Source: CAVZLD01 sp964522605 | Lineage (GTDB): Bacteria > Planctomycetota > Planctomycetia > Pirellulales > Pirellulaceae | Assembly: GCA_964522605.1 (NCBI GenBank) | Contig: CAZFWV010000079.1 | Coordinates: 1 to 23,145, forward strand | Reading direction: 5' to 3' | DNA: 23,145 bases | Shown: positions 1 through 9,402 of the stretch, in pieces | Numbering within the stretch: the stretch's first letter is position 1 | How the letters are laid out: every line of letters begins with the position of its first letter | Notes under the pieces: generated by a model | The model's database searches: none | Told to the model about the DNA's origin: nothing | What the model saw: the letters and a program-made list of their open reading frames with translations, nothing else | Program-made: the position numbers and the translations under genes

Positions 1-3000
1 GACGGTTCGATCGCGAGCGCGCGGATCAGCTTCTACGCTGCGCTGCCCCAAGGCGGGCATTATCGCTTTGAACTGGCCGAAGGTTCGCCAGCGGTTGGCA
101 CGCCGCCCCGGGCGACAGTGGAGGACGACCTGCTGACGCTCGACAACGGCCAGGTCGCCATCCGGCTGCCGGCCGGACAGAAACAGTTCGCCAAACCGAT
201 GGTGATGGCGGGCGATCGGGCGGCGCTGTTGAACAACCTGGATCGCTTGGAACAGGCCGGCTTCGCCTTCGGCCCGATCGCCGGCGTGCGTCTGGCGGAT
301 GGACGCTGGGTTGGAGGCAGCTATTTTGCAGCGGAGTCGATCGAAGCGGTACGCTTCCGGCAGAAGAACCGGGAATCCGAACCGGACGCAGCCACCTTGC
401 GGGCTGCGTTGCAGAAGGCGCCAAAGGTCACTGGTTATGAGACGCGCATCACGGAACAAGGTCCGCTCTTCGCGGAAGCCAAGGTGCGGTTCGCGTTTGA
501 TGACGGTGGGTTCTACGAGATGACCGTGCGCGCGCTGGCGGATGACCCGGCCCTGAGGATCGATGAGGTCATGGACCTCAAGACCAACTGCCCGGAGGAT
601 GATCCGCTGTATGTTGCCCTCTTGCTGAATGACGGCTGGAAGTCGGAAGGCTGGAAGCCCGATGCCTCGTTCTTCATGACCACTCGGCGGAAAGACAAGT
701 TCGAACCGTTCGAAGCCGCGCTGCAGGCGCAGGGGTTCCCGTCGCGCTATGTCAGCGTGCCGGTGGACTATGACACCGACCGCGCAATCGTTACAGAGAT
801 CGTACCGCACGATTGTTGGAGCGAACGGGCGCAGTATTTCGGTCTGGTCGAAAGCGATCAGCTCCGTGAAAACAGGGCGGCGCGTTTTCTTGGCGTCGTG
901 CCCCTGCATGCCGGCACGTGGCGCGCGGCCCACTGGGTGTTCCCACCCAAGAACCCGCACCTCTTCCAACAGGTGCTTTCGTATCCAGATGGTTCGCTGG
1001 AACTGCGCTGGACGCTGCGCGCCCAACCGCATCCGCAGAACTTGCTGCACACGGGCGAGTATGATCCGGACTTTGGCCTGACCGGCGTGCGCCGGCTTTG
1101 GGCCCTGATCGGCGGGCCTTTCCAATATCACGACACGCTCCATCCATTTCGAAACCACGAAGGCAGTGTGAACCTGGACAATTACAAGGACTGGAATCTG
1201 GCCTGGTCGGATGACACTCGTGCAATTCAATCCACTCCGCCATCCAGCGAGGATCTAAGTTCACCTCCCATCGCTCACCTGAACGGCGCGTTTGTCAGTG
1301 ATGACCGCGAGTACGCCTGGTTCAGCCACTACCGCCAGGCGGAGAAACTCACCTGGGCGGTCGATTTGCGCCGCCAACTGGAGCAGCCCGGACTTTCGCC
1401 TGCCGAGCGCGGCCGCATTCAAAGGAACATCGCTGCGTTCTGCTACTTTGTATCCGAACCGGACTTCAACACGCGCGCCTCGATGACGCACCAGGGCAAC
1501 CCGAATATGCCCGTCAACCGTTTCTTTGCTCTACCGTTTGCTGCAGCCGTCATTCCGAATCATCCAATGGCCAAGACCTGGATGGATGTGTCCGCCGCCT
1601 ATGTGCGCTACAAGGCGGGCGGCAACACGGCGCCGCGGGGCGCCTGGAGTGAGTTAATCAGCTATTACGCAGCCAGCGCGCCGACCGTGATGCACGGGGC
1701 GCTCGTGGCCAAACAGGCGGGACGCTTGGATGACAGTACCGCCCGACTGGCCACGGGCCCGATGGATTTTACGCTGAAACTACTCTCGCCCTTGGATCCA
1801 CGCTTCAACGCCAGGGTCGTGCCGGGCTTCGGCCACGAAGGTGCCTTGATGTTCAACCAATGGACACCAGCGGCATCTCTGATTCGTGACCTGAATCCGA
1901 ATCTGGCCGGCAGTTTTGTCTGGGCCTGGGATCAGCAAAAACGGCCCAGTGCGCAACAGCACGACAACGGCTTTACGCAACTCACCGCGAATCAAACGGA
2001 CCTCCTGGCCCAGGCAACGCCGGAGCTGGTTCGCCAGGCGCTCGCCAGCAGCTGGCTGCCGGGTTTCGGCGCCACCTTGCGAGCGTTTCCGGGTGATCCC
2101 CAGGAGACTTTTCTTGCTTATCGCCAAGGCTACCTGGCCAGTCACTCCGACGCCAATCAGGGTGACTTCGTCATCTATGCGAAAGGCGCACCACTAACGG
2201 GGATGAGCCTGGCCGGCTATGCCATTCACAGTGGAGAGCGCAAGGCGCTGTTCGACGAGTTTGGCTGGCATAGCCGCGTGCGATTCGGTGATCAGACCGA
2301 CAGCGGTGGCTGGCCCGGGGGAGGGCCTGTCTCGGGAGTCCACCGACATTTCTTCAGCGAGTCGGCAGATTACCTGCGCGGTGTCGGCGACTACAGTCCC
2401 CGCGTCACGGATCCCAAGATCCCTTACGTGCGCGACCTGAACTCGTCCGATACCGTGCGGTGGACGCGGCAGATTCTTTTCCTGAAAGACAAACAAGCTG
2501 GCGGTCCCAACTATTTCGTATTTCGCGACAGTTTTCGGAATCGCGACCGGGGTGACAAGGCGGACCTGCCGCCGACGTGGTGGTATCAGCGGACGCTCGG
2601 ATCGAAGGAGCAGGTGAAAACCTCCGAGACCGGCTTCGACTATTCCAGCCCGTGGGGCCCAAGGATGAATACGCATTTTCTGCAGCCCGCGCGCGTTCGC
2701 ATGGAAAACCGCGAAGTGACCGCGCCGGCGACGCTCTACAACCAACTGGCCCGAACGTGGCTCGCTGCGGGCATGCCCGTGGTGAAGCAGGAAGGCGAAG
2801 CCAACGCGACGATCAACGAGACGATCACCGTCAATGCAGCGGGGCCGATTTCGCCGGGTGAGGATGTACTGGTTGCCATTTATCCCCAGGGCCCGGACGA
2901 AGCTCCGCCCAAATACGAATCCTTGGCTGACGGTGTAGCGCGGATCACCACGACGTCGGCAACCGACTACGTCTTTGCCAGCCTGGACGGAGTGACCTTC

Positions 3001-3702
3001 CGCAATGACGACGTTGCTTTCGATGGCCTAGCCGGGGCAGTTCGGGTTTTTCAGGACGAAGTGCATCTGATTGTTGTCGAAGGGCCAGGCATTCTTCGCT
3101 ACAAGGGTTACACACTTAAGACGGGACAACCGGTGACACGCGTGGTGCCGATGGCGGAAATCTCGGCTGGCAAAACGCTGGAAGTACCCGCGGCGAAGAT
3201 CATTCTCTCATTCACCTTGGATGAGCAGGCTGGTTCCACGGAACAGCTTGCTCCCGGCGTGAAGAAACAAACGCTTTCCGACGGCGTGGCCTATGAGTTC
3301 AACTCGCTGCAGCCGATTCGGTTTGCCGAGGATCAGGTTGTGTTCGTGGGGAGTCGCGGTGGGATCCGGATCGACACTGCCAACAAGACCGTGCGTCTGG
3401 TCTTGCTGGACGGCCAGCAGATCGGCTATGGCAAATTGCAGGCAGACGTCGGCAGCGGTCCCTACGACCTCACTTTCCACCATGACAAGGTGATGGGAGT
3501 CAGCGAAGGACCGGGGCGATTCCTTCATGTAACCATGCCCGCAGGGATTGTCCAACTGCCTGCGTTGACGATGGGCGGCATCAGCTACGCTCCTGGCACC
3601 CACGGTCAGGTCGCGATCGTCCCCGTGCTGGACGGCCGATGCGAATTCACGCTGGAGAATCTACCTCAGCCTCCCGTGTTCCGAAGTTGGCAACTGTGGT
3701 GA
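1..3702 (+). CDS. Large secreted-type protein, 5'-truncated; possible RIFT-barrel (PcRGLX/YetA-like) polysaccharide-active enzyme
   Basis: The frame is open from base 1 to the TGA at 3700-3702, so the gene begins before the window. The GTG at 118 is an internal codon, because the 39 codons before it are also coding-like. At least 1233 residues are present. The first visible residues (DGSIASARISFYAALPQGG) followed by a second strand-rich stretch (LLTLDNGQVAIRLP, about residues 44-57) resemble the N-terminal RIFT-barrel pattern of PcRGLX/YetA-like proteins, some of which are rhamnogalacturonan lyases. The centre is rich in aromatic and His residues, as in alpha/alpha-barrel carbohydrate enzymes. 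The last 350 or so residues look like beta-sandwich repeats (for example VFQDEVHLIVVEGPG). No catalytic motif was recognised and no signal peptide is visible because the N-terminus is missing. A heparinase II/III-like fold is an alternative. The reading frame is certain; the function is a guess. Confidence 0.85.
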   Translation, partial: DGSIASARISFYAALPQGGHYRFELAEGSPAVGTPPRATVEDDLLTLDNGQVAIRLPAGQKQFAKPMVMAGDRAALLNNLDRLEQAGFAFGPIAGVRLADGRWVGGSYFAAESIEAVRFRQKNRESEPDAATLRAALQKAPKVTGYETRITEQGPLFAEAKVRFAFDDGGFYEMTVRALADDPALRIDEVMDLKTNCPEDDPLYVALLLNDGWKSEGWKPDASFFMTTRRKDKFEPFEAALQAQGFPSRYVSVPVDYDTDRAIVTEIVPHDCWSERAQYFGLVESDQLRENRAARFLGVVPLHAGTWRAAHWVFPPKNPHLFQQVLSYPDGSLELRWTLRAQPHPQNLLHTGEYDPDFGLTGVRRLWALIGGPFQYHDTLHPFRNHEGSVNLDNYKDWNLAWSDDTRAIQSTPPSSEDLSSPPIAHLNGAFVSDDREYAWFSHYRQAEKLTWAVDLRRQLEQPGLSPAERGRIQRNIAAFCYFVSEPDFNTRASMTHQGNPNMPVNRFFALPFAAAVIPNHPMAKTWMDVSAAYVRYKAGGNTAPRGAWSELISYYAASAPTVMHGALVAKQAGRLDDSTARLATGPMDFTLKLLSPLDPRFNARVVPGFGHEGALMFNQWTPAASLIRDLNPNLAGSFVWAWDQQKRPSAQQHDNGFTQLTANQTDLLAQATPELVRQALASSWLPGFGATLRAFPGDPQETFLAYRQGYLASHSDANQGDFVIYAKGAPLTGMSLAGYAIHSGERKALFDEFGWHSRVRFGDQTDSGGWPGGGPVSGVHRHFFSESADYLRGVGDYSPRVTDPKIPYVRDLNSSDTVRWTRQILFLKDKQAGGPNYFVFRDSFRNRDRGDKADLPPTWWYQRTLGSKEQVKTSETGFDYSSPWGPRMNTHFLQPARVRMENREVTAPATLYNQLARTWLAAGMPVVKQEGEANATINETITVNAAGPISPGEDVLVAIYPQGPDEAPPKYESLADGVARITTTSATDYVFASLDGVTFRNDDVAFDGLAGAVRVFQDEVHLIVVEGPGILRYKGYTLKTGQPVTRVVPMAEISAGKTLEVPAAKIILSFTLDEQAGSTEQLAPGVKKQTLSDGVAYEFNSLQPIRFAEDQVVFVGSRGGIRIDTANKTVRLVLLDGQQIGYGKLQADVGSGPYDLTFHHDKVMGVSEGPGRFLHVTMPAGIVQLPALTMGGISYAPGTHGQVAIVPVLDGRCEFTLENLPQPPVFRSWQLW

Positions 3703-3878
3703 ATTCACCCGTTGTCTGCTCGATCCAGCAATGACCGATGTTCTTCCTTCGGCAACAAGCGAACTCGTCGGCCGAGTGGCGACGGTGCTTGGTCTCAGTG
3801 ATTCGCGTGGATTAACATATGACGAAGCAAACACGAATTACACCGAAGGACGTTCCAACGCAGCACCGCAGGAAGAGC

Positions 3879-5879
3879 ATGATGAGATCTTTTTTGGTGT
3901 ATCTGGCCATTCGTCTGACGACGTTGATGCTGATCGTCGCCTCTCCTGGGACGACACACGCAAGCGACGAGTCGCTCACGCCGCAGTTTCGTCAACCAGA
4001 TCCCAATGCGTTTCCCGATCTGTTTGCCTGGACCGATACGTGCAACGTCTATGTGCTGCGAAATGGTGATAACGGCGTGCTGATCAACCTGGGAGACGGC
4101 AGTGTGCTTGACCATCTCGCGGAGATTGGCGTCGGACACGTGTCGTGGGTGCTGTTGACCGATCATCACCGCGAACAAGCCCAGGGTAACGATCGCCTTG
4201 ATCGAACCGTCACCAAAATCGCGGCACCGGAAGCGGAACGAGCGATCCTGGAAACGCCGACGAAGTTCCGGAAGTGGTTTCCGAACCTGGGTGACGAGTT
4301 CTCGGTCCATGGTGCGAGCTACGTGCGCCCGCCGCGCTCTCCGATACACCTTGACCGGACTTTCAGGGCGGGGGATGTGTTCGAGTGGAACGGCCTCCCC
4401 ATTGCCTGTCTGAATACGCCTGGGCATTCCCCGGGTGGCATGACGTACATGATCCGCCGCGATGGCAACACGCTCGCATTTATCGGCGGCGTCATGCACG
4501 ATGGCGCGAAGATGAGCAATTGGTTTGATTCGGAATGGGATTACGGTTTCGCGAAGGGGATTGATTCGCTGATCGCAACGGTGGAACAATTGATCTCACA
4601 AGAGATCTGTGTGGCCCTGCCGTCTCAGGGGGCCGTCATTACGAATCCGCAAGAACAGCTGCGCGCGTACCGAGAGAAACTTGTCACATTTCGGCAACGC
4701 TATGTTCGGGGCTATCCCGTGTTCGACTCGACCGAAGAGGACCAGGATTCGATTTCACAACCGACAGCCGTTCCACTGGTCAATCGCGTCACGCCCCACC
4801 TGTATAAACTCAACCGAGAGAATGCTGGTAAGAACTTCGGCATCATCGTGTCCGACAGCGGAAGAGGGCTGATTCTTGATTGTGGTCTGTTCTCCGAGTC
4901 GATGCTTGATGAAATCCTTGCTGGAATGCGTCAGCACATGGGGCTCAAGGGGATCGATGCGTTATGGATTTCTCATATGCACGGCGACCACTTCCTGCTT
5001 GGCCCTGTCCTGCGGCGGAAGTACGGCGCCCGAACCTGGACACTGGACCGCATCGCCGACAAGTGCGAAAACCCACGCCGATACGATTATGCCGCACTCG
5101 TATCCTCCTACAGCGATGGGTTCGATGGCATGAAGATCGACAAACGGTTTCGTGACGGCGAGACGATCGAGTGGGAGGGATACACGCTTCAGGTCGACTG
5201 GATGCCGGGACAGACCGAATTCGGATGCTGTCTGTGGCTCGAACTGGATGGAAAGAGAGTTGCTTTCACGGGTGACAACCTGTTCGGCAATCCGAAGGAT
5301 GTCAAGCAAGACGGCCATGAAGCGGTGGTTGCGCGGAACAGCGCGATCTTCGAAGAAGGATATCTCTACGCAAGTCGGTACCTGCAGAAACTCCAACCCG
5401 ACATTCTGATGGGTGGCCATTCGTGGGTCATGCATGATCCGGCAGAGCTGATCGATCGTTATCATGCGTGGGCAATTGAGATCGTCACGTTGTATCGCGA
5501 CTTGCTCCCCGATCCGGATTACGAGTACCTGTTCGACCCTTACTGGGTCTCAGCAGATCCCTATCGCATCGACTTCAGCGAGCACGATGAGCAGGTCGTT
5601 CACGTGAACGTGCGCAACTTCCGAGACAGACCGCAACGTCACCGGATCGAATTGAAGCTGCCGCCCGGCGTGACGAGTCGTTCGCGGATTCTGGAGGGCG
5701 TCCTGCAAGCGCGAAGCCGCGGGACGTTTCCGGTGAAGCTCTCTGTCGATCGCCACGTAGCGGCTCCAGGCATGCAGATCGCCACGCTCGACATCACCCT
5801 GGACGACAAACGCTACGGCGAACTGTTTGATTTTCTGATCCGCGTGGCCGACCGTAGCACACCAGAGCCACGGCCGTAG
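3879..5879 (+). CDS. Secreted protein with tandem metallo-beta-lactamase-fold domains
   Basis: 666 residues from the ATG at 3879. That start is preferred over the ATG at 3819 because it has an AGGAAGAG ribosome site just upstream and opens directly into a signal peptide (basic start, hydrophobic core about 5-22, cleavage near THASDES). Domain 1 spans roughly residues 45-265. In place of the HxHxDH metal motif it has DHHREQ (95-100), then a good TPGHSPGG (His183), but IGG (202-204) where TGD is expected. Domain 2 spans roughly 300-530. It has a perfect HMHGDH (366-371), PGQTEFG with Gln445 where the second-site His normally lies, FTGD (Asp466) and GGHSW (His514). The final 120 residues look like a beta-sandwich. 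Metallo-beta-lactamase-fold enzymes are usually zinc or iron hydrolases; the substrate cannot be told. It is a lone gene on this strand, convergent with the aldose epimerase gene. Confidence 0.88.
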   Translation: MMRSFLVYLAIRLTTLMLIVASPGTTHASDESLTPQFRQPDPNAFPDLFAWTDTCNVYVLRNGDNGVLINLGDGSVLDHLAEIGVGHVSWVLLTDHHREQAQGNDRLDRTVTKIAAPEAERAILETPTKFRKWFPNLGDEFSVHGASYVRPPRSPIHLDRTFRAGDVFEWNGLPIACLNTPGHSPGGMTYMIRRDGNTLAFIGGVMHDGAKMSNWFDSEWDYGFAKGIDSLIATVEQLISQEICVALPSQGAVITNPQEQLRAYREKLVTFRQRYVRGYPVFDSTEEDQDSISQPTAVPLVNRVTPHLYKLNRENAGKNFGIIVSDSGRGLILDCGLFSESMLDEILAGMRQHMGLKGIDALWISHMHGDHFLLGPVLRRKYGARTWTLDRIADKCENPRRYDYAALVSSYSDGFDGMKIDKRFRDGETIEWEGYTLQVDWMPGQTEFGCCLWLELDGKRVAFTGDNLFGNPKDVKQDGHEAVVARNSAIFEEGYLYASRYLQKLQPDILMGGHSWVMHDPAELIDRYHAWAIEIVTLYRDLLPDPDYEYLFDPYWVSADPYRIDFSEHDEQVVHVNVRNFRDRPQRHRIELKLPPGVTSRSRILEGVLQARSRGTFPVKLSVDRHVAAPGMQIATLDITLDDKRYGELFDFLIRVADRSTPEPRP

Positions 5880-5988
5880 AAGGACAGATGATGTCCCGCG
5901 TGTCCAAGAGATGATCCAGGTTCACCTCGCCGGGCACAGTCCGCCAAAGCGATTGAATCAGGTGGTCCATATTCCCGAACCGCACATT

Positions 5989-6011
5989 AAAAAACCGACT
6001 TCAGCGCTCGG
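5989..6011 (-). terminator. Possible intrinsic terminator of the galM operon
   Basis: Read on the minus strand, a short stem (CCGA/TCGG, extendable by two G-T wobbles, 9-base loop) is followed directly by six Ts. It lies about 110 bases past the aldose epimerase stop. The stem is weak, so the call rests mainly on the T-run and position. Confidence 0.35.
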
Positions 6012-6039
6012 CCATCCGCCGCGGCTTGAGCAGCGTCAG

Positions 6040-6090
6040 GGTTCGAACTGCCTCCCGGCCCGTCACCCGGCTCGCGGCGGTTCGAACTGC
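6040..6090. repeat. Short direct repeat between convergent genes
   Basis: The 12-mer GGTTCGAACTGC occurs at 6040-6051 and 6079-6090, each followed by a near-copy of TCCCGG. It sits in the 242-base non-coding stretch between the convergent MBL and aldose epimerase genes, where nothing else except the possible terminator was seen. No function is apparent. Confidence 0.5.
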
Positions 6091-6121
6091 TCCCGGTCCC
6101 ACTCCAACAGCCGTCGGAACA

Positions 6122-7303
6122 TCACTCGACGCGGAAGCGATGGACCGTGACCTGATGAAGCTTCTCGCCGGGTCGGAGGATTGTGTTGGGGAAATTCGCA
6201 TGATTCGGCGAGTCCGGAAAATGTTGGGTCTCCAGGCAGAATCCGGCGTGCTGTGGATAGCCGCCGTTGGCGTCCGCGCCGTCCAGGAAGTTTCCGGAAT
6301 AGAATTGGATTCCCGGCTGCGTCGTCAGGACCTCCATTACGCGACCGGACTGCGGGTCGTGAACACGAGCTGCGAGGGAGAGTGATCCGTCGCGAGATCG
6401 CAAGACGTAGCAATGGTCGTATCCGCCCGGATCTCCCTTGACCTGGTCGATTCGTTGGCCGATGTTCGTGGACTGCGTGAAATCCAGCGGGGTTCCCTGC
6501 ACGGCGGGTAATTCGCCTGTCGGTATCAATTGATCATCCACGGCCACGTACTGGTCGGCTGCAATCATCACTTCCTGATCCAGGATGGTTCCGGCACCCG
6601 CCCCCGCCAGATTCCAGTAACAGTGATTGGTCAAATTGACGGGACACGGAGCATCCGTCGTTGCGGTGAACTCCATTTTCAACTCGTTTTCGTTGTTCAG
6701 CGTATAGGTCGCCGTTGCTTGGACGTTACCGGGGTAGCCTTCTTCGCCGTCGGGACTGGTTCGTGAAAACTTCACGCCGACCGACGAGTCGGTGCGAACG
6801 GGTTCTGCCTGCCAAACCCACCGATCGAATCCTCGCTCACCCCCATGCAAATGATTCTCTCCATCATTCGTGGCCAGTTTGTAGGTTTTGCCTTCGAGTT
6901 GAAATTGGCCTCCGCCGATCCGGTTGCAATACCGACCGACGGTAGCACCGAAGTAGGGGTGACGCTGCAGGTACCCGTCCAGGGAAGGAAATCCGAGGGT
7001 CACGTTGGTCAATCGACCCTGGCGGTCGGGGACTTCAACGGCCGTAATGATGGCGCCGTAATCGATCACCTTGAGGACACAACCATTCGCATTCTTACAG
7101 ACGTAGAGTGTGACCGGTTTTCCGTCATTCGTCTTGCCGAACGGCTGCTGGGTCAATTCCATCTTCGCCTCGCGCGTTTCTTCGGAAGAAGGGGACAGTG
7201 GAGTGGCACAAATCGCAGGGAATGCGATCCAGCTGAGTGTCACGATCGACATCAGGAGGCGGGTGCAGCGTCGCAAGCGGGGCAGCGAAGATGGCGTCAT
7301 CAT
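6122..7303 (-). CDS. galM: Aldose 1-epimerase (galactose mutarotase), exported
   Basis: 393 residues. It interconverts alpha and beta anomers of aldoses such as galactose or glucose. The family signature is clear: NRIGGG, NGENHLHGGERGFD with His153, NLTNHCYWNL with His227, GGYDHCYVL with Asp296, and the catalytic base in GFCLETQHFPDSPNH (Glu358). These correspond to the His/His/Glu active site known for this family. The start at 7303 is chosen over the upstream in-frame codon at 7417 because GGGAGA lies about 9 bases upstream and the product then begins with a typical signal peptide (RRCTRLLMSIVTLSWIAFPAICA). The enzyme is therefore expected in the periplasm, unlike cytoplasmic GalM of E. coli. 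It follows the sugar isomerase-like gene by 22 bases and is probably in the same transcript. The frame runs about 30 residues longer than typical forms because of the leader. Confidence 0.93.
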   Translation of the reverse strand: MMTPSSLPRLRRCTRLLMSIVTLSWIAFPAICATPLSPSSEETREAKMELTQQPFGKTNDGKPVTLYVCKNANGCVLKVIDYGAIITAVEVPDRQGRLTNVTLGFPSLDGYLQRHPYFGATVGRYCNRIGGGQFQLEGKTYKLATNDGENHLHGGERGFDRWVWQAEPVRTDSSVGVKFSRTSPDGEEGYPGNVQATATYTLNNENELKMEFTATTDAPCPVNLTNHCYWNLAGAGAGTILDQEVMIAADQYVAVDDQLIPTGELPAVQGTPLDFTQSTNIGQRIDQVKGDPGGYDHCYVLRSRDGSLSLAARVHDPQSGRVMEVLTTQPGIQFYSGNFLDGADANGGYPQHAGFCLETQHFPDSPNHANFPNTILRPGEKLHQVTVHRFRVE

Positions 7304-7325
7304 GGGTCGTTTCTCCCGAGGTGCA

Positions 7326-8075
7326 TCAAAGCAGGCTTTCCAAAAGTAGACGCAGTTTCCGCATCTCACCCGCGTGATCGGTGTTCGCCATCGGCCGCAT
7401 GTCCACCGATAGAGCACGATCGTAGCGAGTCCGGCGGAGCAAGTTCAACAATCGGCCGTAATCGATTTCGCCCTGTCCTACGCGCACCTGCAACTCAGTC
7501 TTGCTCGTGTCCCGTAGTTGAACATGGTAGGTGTATTTCAGAAGCTTCTCGTAGTTTCGGCCGGCATTCGGCTCACATGTAAAATGGCTCGGGTCGAGCG
7601 TCACGCCCAAGCCTTTGACGTTGTCGCAGAGCACGACGACCGTGTCCGGATCCTCGGACAGACGTCCGATTTGCGTCCGAATGCTGACGACCGAGCTCTC
7701 GAGCGTGGCGATGGACACCAGGCGCCGCAAGTGCTCAACCTCCTCGTTGAATGGCGTACCGAGCTCCCCGGAAGGGACGGAGATGCAGGCGACCTTGGTT
7801 GCGCGGGCCAATCGGCAGCAGGCCGCGAATTGTTCGTAGTGGTCTTCACCTTTCGCTGCGATATCCACCGCGTAGGCTGCGATCCCCAGTCGGTGCGTAT
7901 CCCGACACATGCCAATCGCCCGGTCGAGGTCTTGCAGCACCTGAGCGGGCGTCAACTCCGAACCGTCATCGCCAATGGCGATTTCGACGGACGGAAACTC
8001 GAGATCCGCCAGACGTTCAAACACGTCCACGAGTGACAGATCAGGAAAAGAAGCCGTTGTAGCGGCGACAATCAC
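7326..8075 (-). CDS. Sugar phosphate isomerase/epimerase-like TIM-barrel protein
   Basis: 249 residues, GTG start with a strong AAGGGGAA ribosome site 6 bases upstream; no signal peptide, so cytoplasmic. The pattern of the xylose-isomerase-like TIM barrel (AP endonuclease 2 family) is visible: VEIAIGD (Glu31) on an early strand, LGVTLDPSHF (Asp161, His164), YHVQLRDT (His184) and GQGEIDYGRLL (Glu203) near the end. Members usually bind a divalent metal with Glu, Asp, His and Glu. Here the strand that normally supplies the first Glu reads VVSIRTQIGRL (Arg133/Thr134 at that place), and the last one reads SVDM (Asp225). The enzyme may therefore have a changed metal site or be inactive. Its place directly upstream of galM, 22 bases apart, suggests a shared role in sugar use. 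The substrate is not predictable. Confidence 0.85.
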   Translation of the reverse strand: MIVAATTASFPDLSLVDVFERLADLEFPSVEIAIGDDGSELTPAQVLQDLDRAIGMCRDTHRLGIAAYAVDIAAKGEDHYEQFAACCRLARATKVACISVPSGELGTPFNEEVEHLRRLVSIATLESSVVSIRTQIGRLSEDPDTVVVLCDNVKGLGVTLDPSHFTCEPNAGRNYEKLLKYTYHVQLRDTSKTELQVRVGQGEIDYGRLLNLLRRTRYDRALSVDMRPMANTDHAGEMRKLRLLLESLL

Positions 8076-8112
8076 AGCGATTCCCCTTTGCGCCGAAAAC
8101 CTGACTCGGTCC

Positions 8113-8143
8113 CGTGCCCGCGACGTTGGGGCGGACGGGCACG
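8113..8143. repeat. Hairpin in the divergent intergenic region
   Basis: Perfect 8-bp inverted repeat CGTGCCCG / CGGGCACG with a 15-base loop, lying between the divergent sugar isomerase and sppA genes (8076-8292). It could be an operator or a leader hairpin of the isomerase-galM transcript. No clear -35/-10 pair was identified in this 217-base stretch. Confidence 0.5.
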
Positions 8144-8292
8144 ACGGTCACAAGACCGGCCCTCCGTGCGGTTTTCGAACAGGTTCCTGGTTTCGATCCT
8201 TGAAGGCGATCGTCTTTGGGCATAGCTTAGCCAGTGAACGTTGACTCTGGCAACACCATCGTCTTGCTGCGCAAGCAAGGAAAGAGGAACCC

Positions 8293-9402
8293 ATGGACCA
8301 TTCACACGCGTCGCCTCCTGATCCACCCGTCGAACCTGAAGTCGTCCGGCCCGGGTCGGTGCCGCCGGAACGAACCGGGCCGGCGGGAACTCCCGTGCTG
8401 TACGTCCCCCAGGCCGGAGGTCTGCTGCGGCGTTGGTTTAGTTGGTCCGGATGGATTGCGTGTTTTGTTTGTCTGTCGGTTCTGATGGGCGTCTATGCCC
8501 GACATCGGGAGTACTTCGGCGCCCAGGATGGGGCTCAGGAGCGATATCACTCGGGTTCGAAGACGGCGCGGGATAAAATTGCGATTGTTGATGTGAGCGG
8601 TGTCATTTCGTCGGGTGAAGGAGCGACGAAAGAACAGATCGATCGCGTCCGCGAGGACCCAAACGTCAAGGCGATCGTGCTGCGCGTCGATTCGCCGGGC
8701 GGGACGATTACGGGGTCGGATTACATTTACCATCACCTCTGCGAACTGCGAGAGGATCGGGAGCTCCCGCTGGTCGTCAGCATGGGCGGAATCGCGGCGA
8801 GCGGTGGCTACTACGTCGCGATGGCGGTGGGAGATCAGCCGCGCTCGATTTTTGCGGAGCCGACGACGACCACGGGGTCGATTGGCGTGATCGTGCCGCA
8901 CTATGACCTCAGCGGGCTCCTCGAGCGACTGGACATCAAGGACGACTCGATTGTCAGTCATCCGCGAAAACAACTGCTGAGCATGACCAAGCCGCTATCG
9001 GAGGACGATCGTCAAGTGTTGGAAGGTTACATGCAGGAAGCCTTCGGTCGTTTTAAGGAGATCGTCAAGAGCGGTCGGCCGGGGTTCCGCGAAGACGAGC
9101 AGGCGCTGGCGGCTCTGGCGACCGGTGAGATCTTCTCCGCCACCCAGGCGCAGCGCCTGGGGCTCGTGGATGAGATTGGATTTATCGAGCAGGCGATCGA
9201 TCGGGCGGCGGAGTTGGCTGGCTTGGATCGGGAAAACGCGCGGGTCGTGGATTATCGAACACCTCTGACCCTGTGGGATGTTCTCGCCACCGCGCGGTCC
9301 GGCGGCGCCGGGAGTGAAAAGTGGGAATCCGTCCTGGAACTCAGCGTGCCTCGGGCCTACTACCTGATGACCTCATTGCCGGCTCTAGCCGTCTGTCCCT
9401 GA
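8293..9402 (+). CDS. sppA: Signal peptide peptidase SppA, membrane-anchored serine protease
   Basis: 369 residues; peptidase family S49. It cleaves remnant signal peptides in the membrane. A Pro-rich N-terminal tail of about 45 residues is followed by one membrane helix (about 52-68). The protease core starts at KIAIVDVSGVI and contains the strand VKAIVLRVDSPGG (126-137), the nucleophile in GGIAASGGYY (Ser170), TTTTGSIGVI, and a Lys in SHPRKQLLS (Lys226) that fits the Ser/Lys dyad of short SppA forms. The length fits the single-domain type that assembles as an oligomer, not the E. coli double-domain form. A purine-rich ribosome site (AAGGAAAGAGG) precedes the ATG. The last 18 bases overlap the end of the convergent gene. 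The Pro-rich cytoplasmic tail is the only unusual part. Confidence 0.94.
   Translation: MDHSHASPPDPPVEPEVVRPGSVPPERTGPAGTPVLYVPQAGGLLRRWFSWSGWIACFVCLSVLMGVYARHREYFGAQDGAQERYHSGSKTARDKIAIVDVSGVISSGEGATKEQIDRVREDPNVKAIVLRVDSPGGTITGSDYIYHHLCELREDRELPLVVSMGGIAASGGYYVAMAVGDQPRSIFAEPTTTTGSIGVIVPHYDLSGLLERLDIKDDSIVSHPRKQLLSMTKPLSEDDRQVLEGYMQEAFGRFKEIVKSGRPGFREDEQALAALATGEIFSATQAQRLGLVDEIGFIEQAIDRAAELAGLDRENARVVDYRTPLTLWDVLATARSGGAGSEKWESVLELSVPRAYYLMTSLPALAVCP

Noticed and set aside
6040..6090. GTTCGAA motifs suggestive of tRNA T-loops
   Set aside because: The flanking bases do not form a 5-bp T-stem, and no acceptor or anticodon arm could be built around either copy.
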